Part shown: piece by piece, positions 23,119 through 33,488 of the stretch
Layout: the number at the start of each line of letters is the position of its first letter
Position numbering within the stretch: the stretch's first letter is position 1
Made by a program: the position numbers and the translations under genes
NCBI RefSeq assembly: GCF_040183065.1
Contig: NC_091132.1
Span: forward strand, 160,353,602-160,417,601
Reading direction: 5' to 3'
Source of the DNA: Periplaneta americana
Lineage: Eukaryota > Arthropoda > Insecta > Blattodea > Blattidae
DNA: 64,000 bases
The notes under the pieces: generated by a model
Seen by the model: the letters and a program-made list of their open reading frames with translations, nothing else
Told to the model about the DNA's origin: nothing
Databases searched by the model: none

Positions 23119-23201
23119 CTCTCAGAGAGCACTTCATCCTCCTGTGAGGACACTTCCACTTTCTGTTCCCGCTTAACTCTGTCCAGATGGAACAAATCTT
23201 C
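23119..23201 (-). CDS. Exon B of zinc finger gene 1
   Basis: 83-nt exon between TTTTGCAG and a GAGAG|GTGAGT donor. It reads EDLFHLDRVKREQKVEVSSQ then EDEVLSE plus AG, entering in phase 0 and leaving in phase 2, which fits the terminal exon exactly. Matches the 83-nt exon at 57134 in gene 2 in length, phase and pattern (E..D.VK.EQK.E). Carries VKRE, a SUMO-type consensus. Acidic linker region, no folded domain evident. Confidence 0.85.
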
Positions 23202-23959
23202 CTGCAAAAGTGAGTCATATATATTGCAAAGTTATAATGATATCCTCTTCCTAGCAACAATAACTTTCTCCATGCTTTCGGGATTATTGCCTGTTGCCTA
23301 TCAGAAGTATATGTTTGCGAATTACTAGCTTCTTTCAAATCTAAAATGAAAACAGTTGGGTCATTCCATGTGAAACCAACCAGTCACTCAACCTCACCAT
23401 CTCAGATTTGTATGAAACTGAATTTTCAGGAATCATTTCCTCCAAAGGTCTAAATTGAAATATATTTTTAGAAAAATTGTATCATGTTAGGTTTTGATGT
23501 AATTCATTTTTAAAATCGGCAATAAAACACGTTTTCTCGTTTGCGCTAACATAGTCAACCTTGAATAACTCCCAATCCGTAAGTCTTACAGAGTTGATTT
23601 GCATCTCATTTTAAAGGAAATTTCACAAGCATCAATTTCATATGTAATTTGAATATTATTGGTAAAATAAAAAGAAAGTTGACGAGATCAAAGAACTTCT
23701 ATCAAAAAAGTTCTGAGACAGTGTTTTTTCTTTTAATTCTAAAAAAGTTAGTAGTTATTCATACCTTAAATAACTCCCATTCCGTAAGTCCTACAGAGTT
23801 GATTTGCTTCTCATTTTAAAGGGAATTTCGCGAGCTTCAATTTCATATGTAACTTGAATATTATTGGTAAAATAAAATAAAAAAAAAACTGCCGAGATCA
23901 AAAAACTTATCTAAAATAAGATTTTTGAGATAGTGTTTTTTCTTTTAATTCTAAAAAAG

Positions 23960-24204
23960 TTAGTTATTTTACGACGCTGTATCAACATCTCAGGTTATTT
24001 ACCGTCTGAATGAGATGAAGGTGATAATGCCAGTGAAATGAGTCTAGGGTCAAGCACCGATAGTTACCCAGCATTTGCTCACATAGGGTTGAGGGAAAAC
24101 CCCGGAAAAAACCTCAACAAGGTAACTTGTCCGGACCGGGATTCGAACCCGGGCCACCTGGTTTCGAGGCCAGACGCGCTAACCATTACTCCACAGATGT
24201 GGAC
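23960..24204 (-). mobile_element. tRNA-derived SINE, family A
   Basis: Minus-strand copy inserted in the 5.75-kb transposon. Flanking AATTCTAAAAAA and AATTCTGAAAAAA form the target duplication. Confidence 0.85.
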
Positions 24205-24338
24205 AATTCTGAAAAAAGAAAAATATTTTCAGTATCGTTGCAAACTTCAAAACCTGAAACTTTTAGAGTGGGATCTGAATGGGATCAGAAATCATTCTTC
24301 ATAAAGGTCTAAATTGAAATACATTTTTAGAAAAATAA

Positions 24339-24651
24339 ATCATGGGGCTCTAACTCCATGGCATGTTACTGGGATACCTTTACCTTCTTTCTATTTATTT
24401 TAGTTGGTTATTTAAAGACGCTGTATCAACTACTAGATTATTTAGCGTCGATGAGATTGGTGATAGCGAGAGATATTTGGCGAGATGAGGCCGAGGATTC
24501 GCAATAGATTACCTTGCGTTCACATTATATTTGGGGAAAACCTCGGAAAAAACCCAACCATGTAATCAGCCCACGCGGGAATCGAACCTGCGCCCGAACT
24601 GAACTTCAGACCGGCAGGCAAGCGCCTTAACCGACTGAGCCACGCCAGGGG
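24339..24651 (-). mobile_element. tRNA-derived SINE, family B
   Basis: Same family as 1963-2183, with B-box region GGTTCGATTCCC and the CTCGGCCTCATCTCGCCA body. It splits a sequence that is continuous at 23460 (AGAAAAAT then TGTATC), which sets the limits; GAAAAAT is repeated at both sides. Confidence 0.75.
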
Positions 24652-25786
24652 CTGAAAAATTTGTATCTTGTTAGGTTTTGATGTAATTCGTTTTTAAAAT
24701 CTACAAAAATACACGTTTTTTCCATTGGCGCTAATATTTTTAATCTTGAATAACTCCGATTCTGTAGGTCGTACAGAGTTCTTCTACATTTATTTTAAAA
24801 GAGAATTTCACGAGCTCCAATTTGATATGCAACTTGAATATCCATGATAAATAAAAAGAAACTTGATGAGATCAAAAATTTTTAAGATTGTGTTTTCTTT
24901 TATTATTAATATGTAAAGCGCCCAATGGGCAAAAATGCAGAGCGAAAGAACCTCTAACGTGTGAGGGACCCTCTATAGTGTACAATGTCACAATAGAAAC
25001 TAAATATCTTTATGTCTCTCATATGTCGCCCACACTGCACACGTTAAGTTTCCCTGCTGTACGCTATTATGGATTTGGTCCTTTCTTTGCACCACTGTAA
25101 GTGATAGTGTTTTCTTTTAAATTGTGAAAGAAAAAAAAACAGTATTGTTACAAACTACAAAGCCTGAAATTTTTAAGAGTGGGATCCCAATGACGTAGTG
25201 ATCAAAAATGTGTTTGTATCTAATGCCTACCCACTTCATTTGCGTGATTCGGGTTTGATCAAACATGTAATGTTGTAGACCTACATTAACATGACTATTT
25301 AATTTCAGTTTCTGATATTGGTACGGTAGTTATAAGATTTGAAGAACTTTTGAGGTGAACAGTATTGAAAATGTGATTCTCAAACAAAGGATGCAGATTG
25401 ATAATAAGTCTGTAGTGAAAACTATTACAACAATAATTTTTAGATGACTTGTTTGAGACTTTACCAAAACTATTAAGACATTCATTTATCATTATTCAAC
25501 AATCTATCCATTTGCAACATCTGGAAGAAAATGAACATCAAAAATGAATGTAGGCCTAATGTACTTTGTGATTTCTCTGAGAATTATTAATTTATACACT
25601 GCATTCGTAGCTCGGCCAGACCACTGAAACATTCAAATTTGAAAATTGTACTGTACTTCCTTTTTAAAGTTATTAATGTGTATTTTTTATTTCATCTTAA
25701 TTAAGCGTTTTCTTGTTTATTTCATCATCCCTAATTAAAACTTTACTAACACTTTGTTTATATTATTTAGGTTATGTTATAACGGT

Positions 25787-26215
25787 CCGGCCGAGCTACG
25801 AACACACTATACTTCAAGAAGCTGCACAAGGATTTCACTGGAACAATGGTCAAGCGACTATACATTATGTTTGTTATATGCTATGTAGACGAGGTAAGCA
25901 AAAGTCTGGTGCACTTTAGCTTGGTTTTTACCTGTGATTATATGACTCATGACACTGTTGCTGTTCATTAATTCCACTGTATCATGATTGACTTAAAGCT
26001 GACACAGCATCGAAAAGCTGAAAAGCTTCATTACTTTTTTGAAGAAGCAGCATCACAGTACAAAAATAGATTCAACTTCCTTAATCTTTGTCAACATAAG
26101 AAAAAATTTAACATCAAGGCTGAGTAGAATTTTTTTTTCTTGCTTCCTCACATGGGAACAATGTGTGTGATGGTGTGGGAGGGACAGTAAAATGTTTAGC
26201 AACACTCACAAGTCT
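25787..26215 (+). pseudogene. Transposase-like coding relic of the 5.75-kb element
   Basis: 25800-25915 reads LQEAAQGFHWNNGQATIHYV; 26000-26130 in another frame reads LHYFFEEAASQYKNRFNFLN then LCQHKK; about 26165-26215 has a CDGVGGTVK-like block. I associate the pattern EAAQGFHWN..QATIH, FSDGAASQYKNRKNF, CDGVGGTVKR with a widespread uncharacterised insect transposable element protein. The middle Ser-Asp-Gly of the second motif is replaced by Phe-Glu-Glu here. Interrupted by a LINE just downstream; a likely continuation (ILKNRIQSAKAIRGIEQFHT) lies at 27300-27365. Confidence 0.55.
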
Positions 26216-26225
26216 TCCTGTGGTT

Positions 26226-27240
26226 TTATTTACTTACTTACTGGCTTTTAAGGAACCCGGAGGTTCATTGCCGCCCTCACATAAGCCTGCCATTGGTCCC
26301 TATCCTGAGCAAGATTAATCCATTCTCTATCAACATATCCCACCCCCTTCAAATCCATTTTAATATTATCGTCCCATCTAGTCCCGGCCTCCCTAAAGGT
26401 CTTTTTCCCTCCAGCCTCCCCACTAACACTCTATATGCATTTCTGGATTCGCTCATACGTGCTACATGCCCTGCCCATCTCAAACGTCTGGATTTAATGT
26501 TCCTAATTAGGTCAGGTGAAGAATACAATGCGTGCAGTTCTGTGTTGTGTAACTTTCTCCATTCTCCTGTAACTTCATCCCTCTTAGCCCCAAATATTTT
26601 CCTAAGCACCTTATTCTCAAACACCCTTAACCTATGTTCCTCTCTCAAAGTTAGAGTCCAAGTTTCACAACCATAAAAAACAACCGGTAATATAACTGTT
26701 TTATAAATTCTAACTTTCAGATTTTTTGACAGCAGACTGGATGAAAAAGCTTCTCAACCGAATAATAACAGGCATTTCCCATATTTATTCTGTGTTTAAT
26801 TTCCTCCCGAGTATCATTTATATTTGTTACTGTTGCTCCAAGATAACTGAACTTCTCCACCAATTTTTATATTTCCATTTTGTACAATATTCCCGTCACG
26901 AGACATAATCATATACTTTGTCTTTTCGGGATTTACTTCGAAACCTATCACTTTACTTGCTTCCAGTAAAATTCCCGTGTTTTCCCTAATCATTTGTGGA
27001 TTTTCTCCTAACATATTCACGTCATCCGCATAGACAAGCAGCTAATGTAACCCGTTCAATTCCAAGCCCTCTCTGATATCCTGGACTTTCCTAATGGCAT
27101 ACTCTAGAGCAAAGTTAAAAAGTAAAGATGATAGTGCATCTCCTTGCTTTAGCCCACAGTGAATTGGAAACGCATCTGACAGAAACTGGTCTATAATGAA
27201 TAAATCATGACCCCTTGCCAACTGTATAATTGGTCTAAAG
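26226..27240 (-). mobile_element. RTE-like LINE (family 1), 5' truncated
   Basis: 3' end GCCAGTAAGTAAGTAAAT (minus strand). Coding relics on the minus strand: EEHRLRVFENKVLRKIFGAK, RRLRWAGHVARMSESRNAYR (26349-26648) and NMLGENPQMIRENTGILLEA with NPEKTKYMIMSRD (26814-27020), i.e. the RT thumb and C-terminal region. Upstream, near 27120-27220, the GLKQGDALS-like region is recognisable. Inserted in the 5.75-kb transposon. Confidence 0.85.
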
Positions 27241-27887
27241 AGAATATCACAAACATTAATTTTTTATTTTCTATAAAGGATGACCACGAGACAGAGGCTA
27301 AGATCTTGAAGAATAGGATTCAATCAGCAAAAGCAATAAGAGGTATTGAACAATTCCACACTTAAGTTCTGTAAATAAGACTAGAGTTTTAGCTCCTCAT
27401 TTCAGAAGAGTTTAAAATAATGATAACAGTTGATGACATTCATGATGATGTGGATATCAATGACATTGTTCGTTTTGTTACACGGCAAAACTGGAATTAA
27501 TGTTGAATAAGTGTGTATTAGGGGTAGAAGGAAGGAAGTAATATAAAGTGTTTTGGAATCACATGGACCTTCACGGTCCTTCAAATCTCAATTTTATGAT
27601 ATATTAGTTGTGCACAAAACTGCGGTATTGTGCCAAAGTGGATCCTACAACAACAGGAAGAATTTACTGGCCAACAGAATCTGAAACTCAAAGAGCAAAC
27701 AAGAAATTACTTTTAAAATCAACAGAGAAGAAATGAGAGGTTGAATAATATAAGTACAGTATACAGTGCTAGAAAACTTACTATTTAATAAGGAAGTTGT
27801 ATGTACGCTTGTTTTATGTTTGGTTTATAATATGTGTTTTGTAAGTTTATGGCATATAACACTTGGTAAATTACCTCAATTAAAATT

Positions 27888-28400
27888 TTAAAGTACAGGG
27901 CTTATACAAAAGGCCTTACTGGTTTCGAACACATGTAATTTATGTTCTATGAATCTGAGGTGTACGAAAAATAGTACCACTAGAAAGAGAAACCAAAAAT
28001 GTTCCTTACGGTATCGGTACCTTAAAGATGTCGAAGTGCCCTCCTTGATAATATTGTACATATCAAGCCTACAGTCAAGTTCAAAGTAGATTCGCGGATT
28101 TTCCGACCCCCAGATCCTGAGGTTATGTCTGTTCACCTTACGAGAAAGATGAAAAGTGACTTTGTCAGACAACACCACAGAAGGAATTAATTCATCATTG
28201 TTTTCAATTAAAGTCTGCATACTTATGCAGAAATTTTTTCCTAGCACTCTGTCCTCTGGTTTTAGGGCTTGCAGCAACTGTAGTCGGTACAGATGAAATC
28301 GCAACCATTTGCGAAGAATCTTGCCTTAAAATCAGTATACCATTTACGGATTGGGTGGATCGGAATCAAACTTTGTTTGATAATGCCGTTGCATATTACT
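27888..28400 (-). mobile_element. Tc1/mariner-superfamily transposase fragment
   Basis: Open frame 27888-28304 on the minus strand contains LYRLQLLQALKPEDR, SDKVTFHLSRKVNRHNLRIWG and SENP, the central DDE region of an insect Tc1/mariner-like family (usual form SDEATFHLSGKVNRHNVRIW). The usual acidic residue after SD is Lys here. Weak N-terminal similarity continues to about 28400. Nested inside the 5.75-kb element. Confidence 0.7.
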
Positions 28401-29232
28401 GACTGACTGGTTCACATTGAAATCAAGCACACAAAAAAGATTTCTAACCTCTATAGCAGCCATTTCGCCTCAATAATGAACAAATTTGTTTATGCACTAT
28501 TATGAGGTAGTGTTATCAACTAGGAAAACAATGTTGGCACAACTAAACTTTTTGAGTTTCTCTTTTCATTGGTGTTATATTCATCCACCTCAGCTTCATA
28601 GAAAGTAAATTACATGTATTCAAACATGGATAGATGTTTGGTAGGAGCCTTGTATTCTAACATTACGCCTAGAACAAATTTTTTATCTCGTGATCCCATT
28701 CTAAATGTGTCAGGTTTTGTAAACAATATATATATATATATATATTTTTTTTTTCGAAACAAAAGAAAACTCTATTTCAAAAATGTTTTGAAAAAACTTT
28801 TTGAACTCCTAAATTTTCTTTTTATTATAGCAAAGATAGTCTAGTTACATATCAAACTGAAGCTCGCCAAATAAGATGTAAAAAACTCTGCAGGAATTAA
28901 AGACTTACTTTTTCACTGTAAACGCAAAAAACGTGTTTTTTGCTAGTTTTAAAAATGAATTACATCAAAACTTAACAAATGACGATTTTTCTAAAAATGT
29001 ATTGTAATTTAGACCTTCAGGGAGAAAGATTCCTGAAAACTTAATTAAAACCCAAGATGGTCAGGTTGAATTCTTTATTTTTTTAGTTGGTTTGACATGG
29101 GATGACCCAATTTAAGTTGAGGAAATATCGAAAAAATGAGAAGAATTAAAAGTATTCTAAATTAATTAATGCCTCTGATATACTTCAAAATGCACTGTCA
29201 GTATATCTGTAAACTGATATTGAACTACTTAC

Positions 29233-29418
29233 ATCAACTTCAGACTTCAACACAGGAGAGCTGATACCCACTGGAGTGTCTTCAACTTCACACTTCACTG
29301 CAGCAAAGCTAAAAGGCATCGGTGTGTCTTCAACATTTATGTCTGATGTGAGATCACAGCTGTGGTTCACGCATTCTGTCTTCATGCCCTCTACCTGCAG
29401 ATTCAATAAATTTCTTTC
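29233..29418 (-). CDS. Exon C of zinc finger gene 1
   Basis: 186-nt exon between TTCTGTAG and GAT|GTAAGT, phase 0 at both ends: ERNLLNLQVEGMKTECVNHS, CDLTSDIN, then VEDTPMPFSFAAVKCE and VEDTPVGISSPVLKSEVD. The last two blocks are a 16-codon tandem duplication, which accounts for the 48 extra nt compared with exon C of gene 2 (138 nt). MKTE, VKCE and LKSE are SUMO-consensus motifs. Acidic, probably unstructured. Confidence 0.85.
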
Positions 29419-29469
29419 CTACAGAACATAAAGGCATCACAAGATATAACTTCATTTAGCTATTTTAAA

Positions 29470-30115
29470 GTTGGCTTCATGTACACTAGCAGAGCCTTCT
29501 TCAGTTACAAGCCGGAGCCATACGTCGGCAACACTGTAATTAACTGTCAAGCGGAGGCCTACATTCCAGAACATGTGTTTGTGCAAATGCCGATTTTCAA
29601 TGTAAATTAATGTTACAATATAAGTGTGTGTCAGAAAAATATTGGAGAGCAAGAACGCTAATGGCTTCATTGCCAAAGCCCAGCATTAGATAACAACAAC
29701 AACATATAAGTGTGTGTCGAGGGAATTATGTTCACGGTCGTACCAAACATTAATTTTTGATGTATTATAAACTAAGTGTGTGTTGGCGATAAAAGCAAGA
29801 CAATACATGAAAATATGGCTGCAGTGTTTAGCAATTTTTACGGTTATTAATAATGATAAAGTGATTGACAATTTTTCTAAATATTAAATATTGTATAAAC
29901 TATATTATTATGATCTTACTTGTGATTTGTGGTGTATCAGAATTCTGACCAAATTGTTGGGTCTCACCTGCTATATCAATAAAGTTACGCCATTGATTTT
30001 CAAGTTCATTGCAAACAGCTGTTTTGTGATCATATATATGTTGCAGTTTTGTTGAAGATTCGGAATGCCTGCTTATACGTCAGAACTACCTATAATTTGT
30101 AGATGCATGCACTTA
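29470..30115 (-). repeat. Inverted-repeat copy 2 with MADF-like exon relic
   Basis: Reverse-orientation partner of 19970-20515. The exon-like block at 29920-30068 (acceptor AAGCAG, donor ACAA|GTAAGA) is open through QQFGQNSDTPQ, unlike the other copy. A short retro-insertion at about 29618-29702, with a GTT-repeat end and a 15-bp duplication GACACACACTTATAT, accounts for the extra length. It sits in the A-to-C intron of gene 1. Confidence 0.75.
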
Positions 30116-30119
30116 CAAA

Positions 30120-30240
30120 ACTTTTTACATAGGAATAATAAAGACAGGAGAAATAAAATAAGCCGATAGGCTTCAGTGTTAGAGTATAGCTAACCTGACT
30201 CCTGCTTCAAGTCAATCTAATCTAATGTAATCTAATACTT
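30120..30240. repeat. Dispersed repeat end with TCTAA-type tail
   Basis: AAGCCGATAGGCTTCAGTGT..GCTTCAAGTC followed by CTAATCTAATG units, which looks like the 3' end of a retroelement with a microsatellite tail. Family not identified. Confidence 0.4.
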
Positions 30241-30250
30241 TTCAGTTTAC

Positions 30251-30364
30251 CTCTAATAAAGCCTTGTTATCTTCTGTTTCATGTGTGCTATCATGTGGTT
30301 GTAAGCCCAATGGGTCAGCCTCAGGTTCTATCTTGATCGCATCCATCACAAGTGAAAAAGTGTC
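30251..30364 (-). CDS. Exon A (start exon) of zinc finger gene 1
   Basis: ATG at 30346 opens 32 codons, MDAIKIEPEADPLGLQPHDS then THETEDNKALLE, up to a GAG|GTAAAC donor in phase 0. The nearest acceptor is TTACAG ending at 30365, giving 18 nt of 5' untranslated sequence in the exon. The other exon A copies use an acceptor only 5 nt before ATG, and that position is CAC rather than CAG here, so this gene has shifted its acceptor upstream. Carries IKIE, a SUMO-type consensus. Starts the 497-aa gene 1 protein; the 5' untranslated exon and promoter lie upstream, perhaps near 32.2-32.4 kb. Confidence 0.85.
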
Positions 30365-30894
30365 CTGTAATTGAAAATGATTTAAAGAAACACTTATTAC
30401 AAGTTGCTGTGAACTACAATGTGGGTCAAAAGTCGCTTTCCCCAATACTCGTTCTTAGGTTCCATACTTTTACACATACAGTAGAGCATCGATTATGCGA
30501 ATACCGATCAACGAAACAACAGTTAACCAAAGGCATTCCAGTTGGCAAATTCAAATTTGCACGCGCGCCTTGTAGAAGTTTCGCTAATGATGTTTGCCAG
30601 ATTTAGCGGCAAAAAAAAAAAAAAAAGGTCTCAGCTCTGAAGCAAAAAAAATATTTGTACTTCTTTTCCTAAACTGTAACCCTACTTTCTTGACCATTTG
30701 AACTTGTCAAACTATGCTAGTCAGTTCTCTGTGTTATTTGTAAGACGTGTGATACAAAATATATGAGGCGTTTAGTTGCAAAATCAGATACATCACTAAA
30801 ACATATAAACATTGCATTCAAACATTGTCACAAAAGAGGTACCGTACTCTATAAATTGAAGATAAAACTCGTTGGTTTCAGATGTAGCAGTAAT

Positions 30895-31365
30895 ACTTAC
30901 TTACTTACTGGCTTTTAAGGAACCCAGAGGTTCATTGTCGCCCTCACATAAGCCCGCCATTGGTCCCTATCCTGAGCAAGATTAATGCACTCTCTATCAT
31001 CATATTCCACGTCCCTCAAATCCATTTTAATATTATCTTCCCATCTACGTCTCGGCCTCCCTAAAGGTCTTTTTCCCTCCGGCCGCCCAACTAACACCCT
31101 ATATGCATTTCTGAATTCGCTCATACGTGCTACATGCCCTGCCCATCTCAAACGTCTGGATTTAATGTTCCTAATTATGTCATGTGAAGAATACAATGCG
31201 TGCAGTTCTGTGTTGTGTAACTTTCTCCATTCTCCTGTAACTTCATCCCTCTTAGCTCCAAACATTTTCCTACGCACCTTATTCTCAAACACCCTTAACC
31301 TATGTTCATCTCTCAAAGTGAGAGTCCAAGTTTCACAACCATAAAGGACAATCGGTAATATAACT
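30895..31365 (-). mobile_element. RTE-like LINE (family 1), 5' truncated
   Basis: 3' end GCCAGTAAGTAAGTAAGT at 30897-30912; the minus frame holds LYGCETWTLTLRDEHRLRVF, RRLRWAGHVARMSEFRNAYR and RPLGRPRRRWEDNIKMDLRD to MNLWVP and stop. The C-terminal coding region is open, so this is among the better kept copies. LINE similarity ends at about 31365; the frame runs on into unrelated sequence to 31556. Confidence 0.85.
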
Positions 31366-32235
31366 GGAGCACACATCGAGTGTCTTTGAGGTAGGTACAA
31401 AAATTTTTGTGTTTCTCTTTCTAATGATACCAGTTTCGTATAAATCCGGCAACTGACAGCGACGCTATAACAGTTTATAACTCCGAAATGTTTCTGCGGA
31501 CACACTGTATAACCCCATGTGGACATTGTAACGATATCAGACTTTTCGTGGAACAATAAATGAACTACAGTATATTAACTCAAATTATGATTATAGGTAC
31601 CTGTGGGGAAACTAATATGCCTATTTATAGCAAAAATCTACAATTGCTATACACATAACACCAAATAAATACTGCTGTAATTACAAAACAGTCATTGGAA
31701 TAGTGGTTCACATGGACTTCTAAATTACTAATACACAGGCTACGTAAATATGAGTTTCAGGCTTGTCAACAAGAAACAACTGTGTAGTGTGTTCCTTCTT
31801 ACATAGGCAAAATATGTAGGATTGTAACATACCTCCCCTACATAAATATTATGGCTACTTAGAAGAACTACGAGGCGAAATAGAGGATAAGTCCGTTCTC
31901 TACTAAACCCACTCTTTCAATACTTATATAATCAATTATAAACGTTTTTGAACTTTCATCACTGACTAATATGGTTTGTTGTTTTTTCGTCAACTGTCCC
32001 AAAACAGATTGGAATCTTATGACACATATTAGGCAACATTTATAAGGCAATTGGCAAGGAGATAATGGAGTAGGCTGGCCTGTTCTTTTCCCCCTCGTTT
32101 AATATTATAATTGCACAAACTAAAACATGCCACGGAACAGTGGTAAACAGATGTAATGAAAACAGAATTACGGTTATATTTGAGTATCAAGTTCGTGTTG
32201 AGTTATACACGTTGACGTTAAAAATTTCAACTTAC

Positions 32236-32420
32236 CTCATTCACAATTGCAATCCGACAAAAACAACGCGTTAGAACAGAGATTTTCTAACTCGTCGGAT
32301 AAAACAAATATCGAACTACGTGCGTAGGCCTATTTATCGACCTAAATTGAAAAATGTATTTATTGTGTCTGGACTTACGGCAACGAAACAGATCAATGCT
32401 GCCGTGAATGTGATGACAAT
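32236..32420 (-). other. Candidate 5' untranslated exon of gene 1
   Basis: The minus strand has a strong donor, AATGAG|GTAAGTTG, at 32236/32235, about 1.9 kb upstream of exon A, preceded by a stretch without TE signatures. Exon A requires an upstream exon because it starts at an acceptor. This is only a plausible match; the exon start is not defined. Confidence 0.3.
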
Positions 32421-32815
32421 ATATTCTAGAGATGTGCTGTCGTGTTAGCCACTATTCTATCTTCTTTTTCTTTTTAAAGAAAGAAAAAAAAGCATACTTC
32501 CTTCATACGCCCTACTTTTCAGAATTTATAATGCGAAACACTTGCTTTATGATAGCTAAAAAAAAAAAAAAGTTTATGAAAAATGAAAAAGAAAATCCTG
32601 TGAAACTTCGATAGGAGTGAGAGGAGACGTACTTAAATCATTTAAATCTTTTCACATTCCTCGGCCTCATTTCACTTAAATATCCTCTCAAATAACTCAC
32701 TAACCTTGCCATACACTCGGTTTATCGCCTCATTTAACACATCTAGCCTAAATAACGTAACTAGGCCATATCTAGATAGTATGAAAATACTTAACAAGAT
32801 TTATTTTGCACTCAC

Positions 32816-33056
32816 CTATTGATTCATAAATAAATTAATTTTATTTATGATTTGCAAAATATAGACATGGATCTCTGGAAAATTAAAAACTGATGGAACT
32901 GCGTCAGGTTTCAGTAACTTATTACCATTACTCTTCCAGAAACAAGATTCTATGAAATGAACTGAACAAAGCCTGTGGTGAATTGATGGTATAAATTTAT
33001 CGCGTTTAACAGCAGATAACCATTTACTAAGAAGCTCAGGCTTTTGCAATGGAAAC
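32816..33056 (-). CDS. THAP-domain gene, exon 2
   Basis: Acceptor CTTTTTAG, then phase-2 entry giving K-FPLQKPELLSKWLSAVKR, then IHHRLCSVHF and DAVPSVFNF. This supplies the second half of a THAP domain: the C-x2-H zinc ligands (CSVH), the conserved Trp of the LLSKW block and the AVPxVF motif. The frame ends in TAG exactly at a GTGAGT donor (AATAG|GTGAGT at 32816/32815). Spliced to the exon at 33172 the product is 103 aa: a THAP domain and a short hydrophobic tail. THAP proteins bind DNA in the nucleus; many derive from P-type transposases. Part of a larger gene, or of a transposon, is possible if another donor is used. Confidence 0.75.
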
Positions 33057-33171
33057 CTAAAAAGAAAGTTTGCGCTTACTCCTATAAAACATTCTCTTCT
33101 ATTAACACAATAAATATGTACTACTGTTCTCAGTCATTTTACAATATCCTAATACAATATATGTAACTAAC

Positions 33172-33242
33172 TTGTGAAAAGAAATTTCCGAATCCTTCTT
33201 ACGTTGATTCGTACAGTTGTATGCAGCACAACTATACACCAT
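33172..33242 (-). CDS. THAP-domain gene, exon 1
   Basis: ATG at 33242: MVYSCAAYNCTNQRKKDSEI then SFH plus AA, up to donor GTTAGT. C-x4-C and the SFHKFP junction made by splicing across a 115-nt intron (33057-33171) are the canonical start of a THAP domain; all four zinc ligands (two Cys here, Cys and His in exon 2) are present. The surrounding 33240-33425 holds two diverged upstream copies of this start region. No promoter was recognised. Confidence 0.75.
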
Positions 33243-33299
33243 GATTCCACTTGCAGAATTTATATAGGAGTACGATGAAAATAAATGATAAAAGAACAC

Positions 33300-33425
33300 T
33301 ATTTGTACAGTTGTATGCAGCACAAGAGCACACGATGGTTTCACTTATAACATGATTAAAATACTATATAAAGGCCTCATATGTAGCACAATAGTAAGCC
33401 TACACTGTGATTTCACGTATATCAC
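33300..33425 (-). pseudogene. Two decayed tandem copies of the THAP start region
   Basis: About 33300-33345 reads, on the minus strand, ACCATCGTGTGCTCTTGTGC then TGCATACAACTGTACAAAT, closely matching the real exon start with the ATG changed to ATC. About 33375-33425 is a weaker third copy. They suggest tandem duplication in roughly 90-100 bp steps. Confidence 0.6.
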
Positions 33426-33457
33426 AGGAGAACGATTCATTTGAACTATATAAACAC

Positions 33458-33460
<3 letters not shown>

Positions 33461-33488
<28 letters not shown>
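33461..33488. repeat. (AC)n microsatellite
   Basis: Uninterrupted AC dinucleotides, about 14 units. Confidence 0.95.

Larger units (their letters stand above)
23356..29110 (+). mobile_element. 5.75-kb DNA transposon of unassigned superfamily filling the C-to-B intron
   Basis: Termini TTGGGTCATTCCATGTGAAA and the complementary GACATGGGATGACCCAA open long inverted repeats of about 200 bp. The left arm is followed by tandem copies of a block containing AACTCC.ATTC.GTA, near 23567, 23760 and 24735. The inside holds plus-strand relics of a transposase-like protein (25790-25920, 26000-26215, 27285-27700) and later insertions: SINE A (23960-24204), SINE B (about 24339-24651), an RTE-like LINE (26226-27240) and a mariner-like piece (27888-28400). 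Frames are broken in many places. I cannot name the superfamily, and no clear target duplication was found. Confidence 0.7.

Noticed and set aside
29920-30068. MADF-like block as an alternative exon of gene 1
   Set aside because: It is on the right strand and has splice-like ends, but its phase does not fit exon A (phase 0), and the same block occurs as a repeat at 19970-20515.
31366-31556. N-terminal extension of the LINE frame upstream of 31365
   Set aside because: Other copies of the LINE diverge at this point, so the extension is read-through into unrelated flanking sequence.
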